Shown here: in pieces, positions 59,654 to 64,000 of the stretch
Layout: each line of letters opens with the position of its first letter
Numbering within the stretch: the first letter of the stretch is position 1
Program-made: the position numbers and the translations under genes
Notes under the pieces: model-generated
The model's input: the letters and a program-made list of their open reading frames with translations, nothing else
Databases searched by the model: none
What the model was told of the DNA's origin: nothing
Assembly: GCF_003130705.1 (NCBI RefSeq)
Contig: NZ_CP021354.1
Span: forward strand, 2,914,001-2,978,000
From: Rhodococcus oxybenzonivorans
GTDB lineage: Bacteria > Actinomycetota > Actinomycetes > Mycobacteriales > Mycobacteriaceae
Length of the DNA stretch: 64,000 nucleotides
Direction: 5' to 3'

Positions 59654-60352
59654 GGTTGCGACGACCAACACGGGTGGAATCGATCTGACTCAACGGCTCA
59701 ACGGCTCAACGGCTCAACCGTGCGTTTCGGGTGAGGTTAGGGCCGTGGTCAAGAAGATGTTCCGTACTCAGTTCTGACGCGGGCAATTCGTTGGCGCCGC
59801 GCCCGGTGTGCACGTACGTGTGGATGATTCGCATTGCCCTGTCGTCCGCTCGTGATGAGGTGGTTCGCTGACGATCGGGCGGTCGCGGGCAGCAGCCACC
59901 AGACCCGCGGGCCGCCACCAGGCTGTTGCCCTGGGTTGATCTACTCGAATGGAGCCGAACCCGCCACTCCCCCGAGAAAGGAGAACCCGACATCGAACGC
60001 GCTCTAGCAGAACCACTTCCATATTTCTTCGCGGCAGTGGCGAATTCGGAAAGTATCTGTGTATGCACTACCGCTCGGTGCGAATCCCAAGGGCTTGAAC
60101 GGGATTACCCCTGACCTGGTTCGAATTCTCGCCTACCGCCGTGTGGCCGGCGGTGAAACGGGGCGAGAACAGAAGTGGTGACGTGCGGTGAACATCAGGT
60201 TCCGTGAGCGCGTAGTTCCGGACTTCGTGTACTGCGGTCCTGTTGCCCTACAGCCGAGCTTGCTCCGGGCTACTCGCCGGTAGAAGTTTTCGTGTGGGAT
60301 CCGTGGTTTTTCTCGGGTACGCTCTCGTGATCCCGAGCCGGAAGGACCACAC
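59654..60352. other. Intergenic, 699 bp, no supported gene
   Basis: Apart from the 8-bp repeat, a weak plus-strand frame near 59926 (text GEPDIERALAEPLPYFFAAV) may be a gene remnant. The channel gene promoter should lie near 60250-60340; GGAAGG before GTG 60353 is its ribosome site. Confidence 0.3.
59689..59719. repeat. 8-bp tandem repeat (CTCAACGG, nearly four copies)
   Basis: CTCAACGG occurs three times in a row from 59689, followed by CTCAACC. It begins 36 nt after the RES toxin stop. It could be a slippage tract; no function is evident. Confidence 0.85.
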
Positions 60353-61693
60353 GTGAACGACTCATATCTCGTCATCGGCGAAACCACCGTGGCCCGACGG
60401 GTCTGTGCCTCCCTCCGCGAGAGGAACTTTCACGTACGCCATCTCGTTGCCCCCGACGACGACGAACTTCGCCTGGCGATGGCGGACGAGCCTTGCGGTA
60501 TTGCCGTACTGGTGCGCGACGATGTCGTCGCGCTGCGCTACGCGCTGGCCGCGGCGCACATCTCGGCGGCGATCCCGTTGGTGGTGACTATCTTCGACCG
60601 CACGGTCGCGGACCAGTTGTCCCAGCTGCTTCCGCAGTGCGAGGTGACGTCACCGGCCGACCTCGCCGCACCGACGCTCGCCGGACCTTGTCTGGAATCC
60701 GGACTTGTCGCTGCCCGGCATGCGGGCGAGCACATGCTGACGGTCCGCATGATCGACGGCCACCCCGAGGGCGCGCACGTCGACCTGCCCCGGCGGGGCT
60801 GGTGGCGCACCGCGGCGACCGGCGCGACCGGACTGTTGCGGTCGCACGACATCGGCACGCGCATTCTGCTCGGTGGACTCGCCGGACTTCTCGTGGTCCT
60901 GTTCGCTGACTGGCTGTGGTTGATGCTCGGTCAGCACGTGGCACCGCTCGACGCGTTCAACGAGGCGGTGCGCGTGGTGACCACCGTGGGCCCGGGAACC
61001 GATAGCCACGGCAGCCCCGCCTACGCTGTGTTTTCCTCGGTGGCGATGCTGTTCACCGTCGTCTTCACGGCCATGTTTACCGCCGGGATCATCGAGCGCC
61101 TGCTCGGCCCCCGGCTGGTTGGCCTGGTGGGCAGCCGCGTCCTGCCCCGCTCAGGCCACGTCATCGTCGTGGGCCTCGGCCAGGTCGGGCTCCGGCTTTG
61201 CCGGGAACTCCAGTCGCTCGGTGTCGCGGTGGTGGGCGTCGAACGCGACCCTCAGGCCAGGAACCTGCGGCTCGTGCGGTCGATGAACATTCCGACCGTC
61301 GTCGGGCACGGCGGCGACCGTGAACTCCTCGAGCGACTGGGCGTGCGCCGCGCGCTGGCCCTGGCCGCCGTCGGCTCCGACGACCTGGACAACATCGCCG
61401 TATCCGTGGCCGCGCAGGCACTGTCACCCGGACTGCGGCTGGTCCTGCGAGCCGGTGAGCAGGAGGCGATCGCCGAGACACGGTCGTTGCTGCGGCTCGG
61501 CATCATCCGCGACGTCACCAGCCTGAGCGCCACCTACGTGGTGGCCAAGCTGATCGGCCTGCAACCGCAGGGGGTCGTGGCCAACGGCAGCCACCTCTAC
61601 CTGGAGGTGCCGACGGCGGAATCGCCCGAACCCGTGTTCACCGAGCTGCCCGTGTCGCCGCGGATGAGTTGCCGGCACCTTGTCACTGCCTAA
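60353..61693 (+). CDS. K+-channel-like membrane protein with two TrkA-N (RCK) domains and a TTVGPG filter
   Basis: A 446-residue protein. Residues 1-125 are a TrkA-N Rossmann domain (SYLVIGETTVARRVCASLRE). Two membrane spans follow (RILLGGLAGLLVVLFADWLW and FSSVAMLFTVVFTAMFTAGI) around a pore loop reading AVRVVTTVGPGTDSHG. A second TrkA-N domain starts at about 262 (HVIVVGLGQVGLRLCRELQS) with the Rossmann GxGxxG and acidic VERDP. This is the layout of RCK-gated two-TM channels, but the potassium filter TVGYG has become TVGPG. The protein would sit in the cytoplasmic membrane with both RCK domains inside and bind a nucleotide. Start GTG 60353 has GGAAGG 9 nt upstream. No partner gene is adjacent. 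Confidence 0.8.
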   Translation: MNDSYLVIGETTVARRVCASLRERNFHVRHLVAPDDDELRLAMADEPCGIAVLVRDDVVALRYALAAAHISAAIPLVVTIFDRTVADQLSQLLPQCEVTSPADLAAPTLAGPCLESGLVAARHAGEHMLTVRMIDGHPEGAHVDLPRRGWWRTAATGATGLLRSHDIGTRILLGGLAGLLVVLFADWLWLMLGQHVAPLDAFNEAVRVVTTVGPGTDSHGSPAYAVFSSVAMLFTVVFTAMFTAGIIERLLGPRLVGLVGSRVLPRSGHVIVVGLGQVGLRLCRELQSLGVAVVGVERDPQARNLRLVRSMNIPTVVGHGGDRELLERLGVRRALALAAVGSDDLDNIAVSVAAQALSPGLRLVLRAGEQEAIAETRSLLRLGIIRDVTSLSATYVVAKLIGLQPQGVVANGSHLYLEVPTAESPEPVFTELPVSPRMSCRHLVTA

Positions 61694-62370
61694 CGGCTAG
61701 CGCGTCCGCTCAGAGCCGCCGGTTCGCTCGAGTCCATGATCTGAGATCTTCTGGCATGGATTGCAAATCGGGAACGCGTCGGTTGCCGTCGGTTGGTCGA
61801 GCGGCCCGGTTCGTGGCGCGTGAGATAGGTGCGGAGTGGTCGGCGGTCGGTTCATCAAGGACAGGGGCTGGTGGAGACGACGACGGCACGCAGCTACGCA
61901 AGTACGACCGGGTGCGGCGCCGCGAAAGCCAGTGGTCGAACGACAACTACCGGGCGTTGACGGTCGATCATTCTCTGCGCACCGTGCACCTCCGCCGCGA
62001 CTCGGCAATGGGAATATCACCGGACGGTCTACTGGGACTGCGCTGGTCAGCGAGTTCGGTCAACGGTCAGCTCTCGGGACGTGCGGTTCGGGTTCCTCTA
62101 TCGGAGCCGGACTACCGGGACTGAGAACCCAGAAAGGATCGCGGCGCCACCCAGAAACGTTCTGCCACACACACGTCCGGCTCATCGTGCGCGCCGACAC
62201 TCATTGCAGCAGTTTCTCGTACGCGCGGCGGTCGATGAGAGCGCCTTCGAAGGCCGCGGCGACGAGCCACCAGGTCCGCCGGCGTACCAGCGTGCCACCC
62301 ACTACCGACAGCTGGATTGGACCCACCTGATGGTGCCCGGGAAGGTGGGCAGTGGGGAGTCCGGGGTTGT
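61694..62370. other. Intergenic, about 680 bp, with a decayed C-terminal fragment
   Basis: On the minus strand around 62200-62300 a frame reads SVVGGTLVRRRTWWLVAAAF and EGALIDRRAYEKLLQ before a TGA; it is protein-like, without a start. A long plus-strand frame (61669-62124) is arginine/serine-rich, lacks a ribosome site and does not look coding. The rest shows no structure I can name. Confidence 0.3.
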
Positions 62371-62390
62371 GTACCGAAACTGCGGTACGC
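62369..62390 (-). terminator. Possible hairpin terminator after the lipase gene
   Basis: GTACCG and CGGTAC form a 6-bp stem with a 6-nt loop, extendable by one wobble and one G-C pair, 24 nt beyond the lipase stop on the minus strand. No T-run is present. Confidence 0.35.
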
Positions 62391-62413
62391 GATTCCGGTC
62401 CACACCGGCGGTG

Positions 62414-63088
62414 CTACCGGACGAAGTCGCGGACCTGACCGTAGATCGTGGAGTTCTCGAGTATTCCGTTGTGGGTGAGGCATCCTGTCTGCCTGTTGGT
62501 CGCACCGGCAAGGGAAACGCTTGAGTCGGGGTTGATCACCGTGTCGCAGGGCGACCACCACGTTCCGTAGGCGGGCGCACCGGGCGTCTCGTCTCCGGAA
62601 TTGAGACTCGTCAGATACGCCGAGCCGATCCGCATTTCGGTGCAGGAAGCGGTAAAGCAACCGTTCGAGGTGTCAGTGCCGTGGTTGGGGCCCGCGAGGG
62701 AGATCCAATCGTCGATTTTGGTGGCGCCACTGAGGTTCTTGGCGTAATACCGGGTGGACAATCCGCCCATCGAGTGTGTGACGACGTCCACCTTGGCGGC
62801 GCCGGTGATGCGGAGAATGTCGTCGACCTTCGCCTCCACCTGTGCGGCGGTCGTGACATTGGATTGATTGGAGTTGTACGACCAGTTGTAGAGCTCGGCG
62901 TCGGTCCATCCGTCTGCCTTGAATGCCGCGATCATGGTGTTCCACTGCGAAGAGCTGCCCTGCCATCCATGCACGAAGAGGATGGGATCGTGCCCGGTCG
63001 CGTGAGCGGGTGCCAAGGGTGCGATCAGCAACGACACCGCGACCAGGCCGACGGCGGCGAACAGACGCGAGAGTAGAACACGAGGCAT
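62414..63088 (-). CDS. Secreted triacylglycerol lipase (LipA/class 2 type)
   Basis: A 224-residue secreted alpha/beta hydrolase. The signal peptide (PRVLLSRLFAAVGLVAVSLL, ending PAHA) is followed by DPILFVHGWQGSSSQW (oxyanion region), VDVVTHSMGGLSTRYYAK (nucleophile serine in HSMGG), a candidate aspartate region WISLAGPNHGTDTSN and the late histidine in CLTHNGIL. The size and motif order match small Bacillus LipA-like and actinobacterial class 2 lipases. Cysteines in GCFTASC and PCDT/TGCL could form disulfides outside the cell. The ATG at 63088 has GGAG 6 nt upstream; GTG 63100 is the alternative. It is a single gene. Confidence 0.88.
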   Translation of the reverse strand: MPRVLLSRLFAAVGLVAVSLLIAPLAPAHATGHDPILFVHGWQGSSSQWNTMIAAFKADGWTDAELYNWSYNSNQSNVTTAAQVEAKVDDILRITGAAKVDVVTHSMGGLSTRYYAKNLSGATKIDDWISLAGPNHGTDTSNGCFTASCTEMRIGSAYLTSLNSGDETPGAPAYGTWWSPCDTVINPDSSVSLAGATNRQTGCLTHNGILENSTIYGQVRDFVR

Positions 63089-63653
63089 GTAGGGCTCCAC
63101 TTGTAGAAAACTGATAAGGACTGGCGATGTTAATCACCGGTAACTTAGCCGCTGGCGCAGCGGCGTGGAGCGTTTTGGCCACACTCGTTCATGGGGACCA
63201 GGCAGGGTGAATGTAACCCTGCGGCAACAGATACCACCTCCACGCCATGGTCTCGCCGACGCGGTTCTCACTCCCGGCATCGGAGGGACTTCACAGGCTC
63301 GATCCAGCTCACGTACCCGTCATTGTCGAAGTCGGCAATCTACGCTGTGAGAAGTGGAATTCCGGCCGGAACCGCGCGGGCCACTCCCTCACCTCGGAGG
63401 CAGCGCACTGCGCGATCGCCGAACCAAGGACGACTTCCTCGCTCGAGGGCGCGAACATCTTGACGGCGGCGGGTTCCATCTCGCATTGGACGGTCGAGAC
63501 ATCGCGGCTCTGCGACTAGTCCGGCCATCAGCTCAGCTAGACGGTATGAGGGCCTGCGTTGTGGGGCCGAGGGCCTCGTTCTGCAAAGCCTCGTGGGTTG
63601 CCAGGTGAAAGATCACTGCTGGTAGAGCCACATTTTCAGGTCAGGAGGCCCCG
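63089..63653. other. Lipase promoter side and likely left end of an IS110-type element
   Basis: The first 250 bp should hold the lipase promoter. Around 63390-63560 a plus-strand frame reads DFLARGREHLDGGGFHLALD and GRDIAALRLVRPSAQLDG, a protein-like tail without a start. The last 100 or so bases before 63654 are non-coding and would contain the left end of the element; IS110 elements have no obvious terminal repeats, so the exact edge is not visible. Confidence 0.35.
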
Positions 63654-64000
63654 GTGAGAGTTCAGCATACGAGTGTCGGCTCGGATGTGCACGCGTTGTC
63701 GGTCGTGGCGTGCGGGATCGACGAAGATACTGGCGAAGTGTTCAGAAGGCGGCTGAGTCCCGACTACGGCGAGGTCCTTGCCTGGCTACGAACGCTCCCG
63801 AGTCCGGTGAAGGGGGTGTACGAGGCCGGCCCGACAGGGTTCGGGCTGTGTCGGGCACTGACCGCGGCCGCTGTGGAGTGCGTGGTGGTGGCCCCGTCGA
63901 AGCTGCAACGCCCTGCCGGGGACCGGATCAAGACCGATGCCCGTGACGCCCTGCATCTGGCTCGACTCCTACGGTTGGGTGAGATCGTCGAAGTGAGCGT
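63654..64000 (+). CDS. IS110-family transposase, N-terminal part (continues past window)
   Basis: From GTG 63654 (AGGAGG upstream) to the window edge, 115 residues are open. The text has the IS110 N-terminal DEDD pattern: GSDVHALSVVACGIDE with the first aspartate, then VKGVYEAGPTGFGLCRAL with the glutamate, VVVAPSKLQRPAGDRI, and KTDARDALHLARLLRLGE with the two late aspartates. Enzymes of this family recombine DNA through this RuvC-like domain plus a C-terminal serine domain (outside the window), guided by a bridge RNA made from the element's non-coding end. The frame is intact as far as seen. Confidence 0.88.
   Translation, partial: MRVQHTSVGSDVHALSVVACGIDEDTGEVFRRRLSPDYGEVLAWLRTLPSPVKGVYEAGPTGFGLCRALTAAAVECVVVAPSKLQRPAGDRIKTDARDALHLARLLRLGEIVEVS

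Noticed and set aside
60095-60140. tRNA-like T-arm text (GGTTCGAATTCTCGCC)
   Set aside because: No acceptor, D-arm or anticodon stem could be folded around it, and no CCA-proximal pairing was found; likely chance.
61669-62124. Plus-strand frame of 151 codons after the channel gene
   Set aside because: It starts inside the channel gene, has no ribosome site and is serine/arginine-rich without motif.
1-64000. CRISPR arrays, rRNA or tRNA genes, prophage structural genes
   Set aside because: I looked for regularly spaced repeats and conserved RNA text and saw none. The only long repeats are inside the NRPS gene.

Overview
The window looks like chromosomal DNA from a high-GC actinomycete of the Rhodococcus/Nocardia group. 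Evidence: strong G/C bias at third codon positions, many GTG starts, start-stop overlaps inside operons, an actinobacterial fxsA-amidohydrolase-lnt gene order, and secreted proteins with mycolata-type signal peptides. The genus is inferred from gene content, not from a marker gene. || Layout. 1-3.2 kb holds the end of a small actinobacterial hypothetical gene, a decayed serine-recombinase tail, a PaaK-like adenylate-forming ligase, and decayed thiolase and regulator fragments. 3.3-10.2 kb holds a META/HslJ-type lipoprotein, a two-gene ABC exporter, two unrecognised membrane-associated proteins and a class A penicillin-binding protein. 10.6-19.4 kb (minus strand) is an aerobic form I carbon monoxide dehydrogenase operon, coxM-coxS-coxL followed by xdhC/YHS, coxD (MoxR), coxG and coxE, with a second xdhC upstream and a CRP-type palindrome at the coxM start. 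19.6-24.9 kb holds an orphan NarL-type response regulator, a secreted protein, fxsA, an amidohydrolase and lnt. || 25.0-54.5 kb is one giant non-ribosomal peptide synthetase of nine C-A-T modules plus a C-terminal thioesterase. It is broken in the given sequence by three single-G losses. These lie in two copies of a 1.63-kb near-identical repeat covering the adenylation domains of modules 3 and 4; the losses sum to 3 nt, so the frame is regained, and each copy is intact where the other is damaged. Restored, the protein would be about 9,836 residues. The first domain is a starter-position condensation domain, there are no separate epimerisation domains, and the by-eye pocket codes of modules 2 and 9 are serine-type. 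The expected product is a nonapeptide, probably N-acylated, of unknown structure. || 54.8-64 kb is accessory DNA: a TetR regulator with a tiny membrane protein, divergent from an FBP (EF-G-binding type) zinc protein across a clear palindromic operator; a secreted protein; a RES/Xre-type toxin-antitoxin pair with an operator of three half-sites; a K+-channel-like two-RCK protein whose filter reads TTVGPG; a secreted lipase; several decayed gene pieces; and the first part of an IS110-family element running off the window edge.
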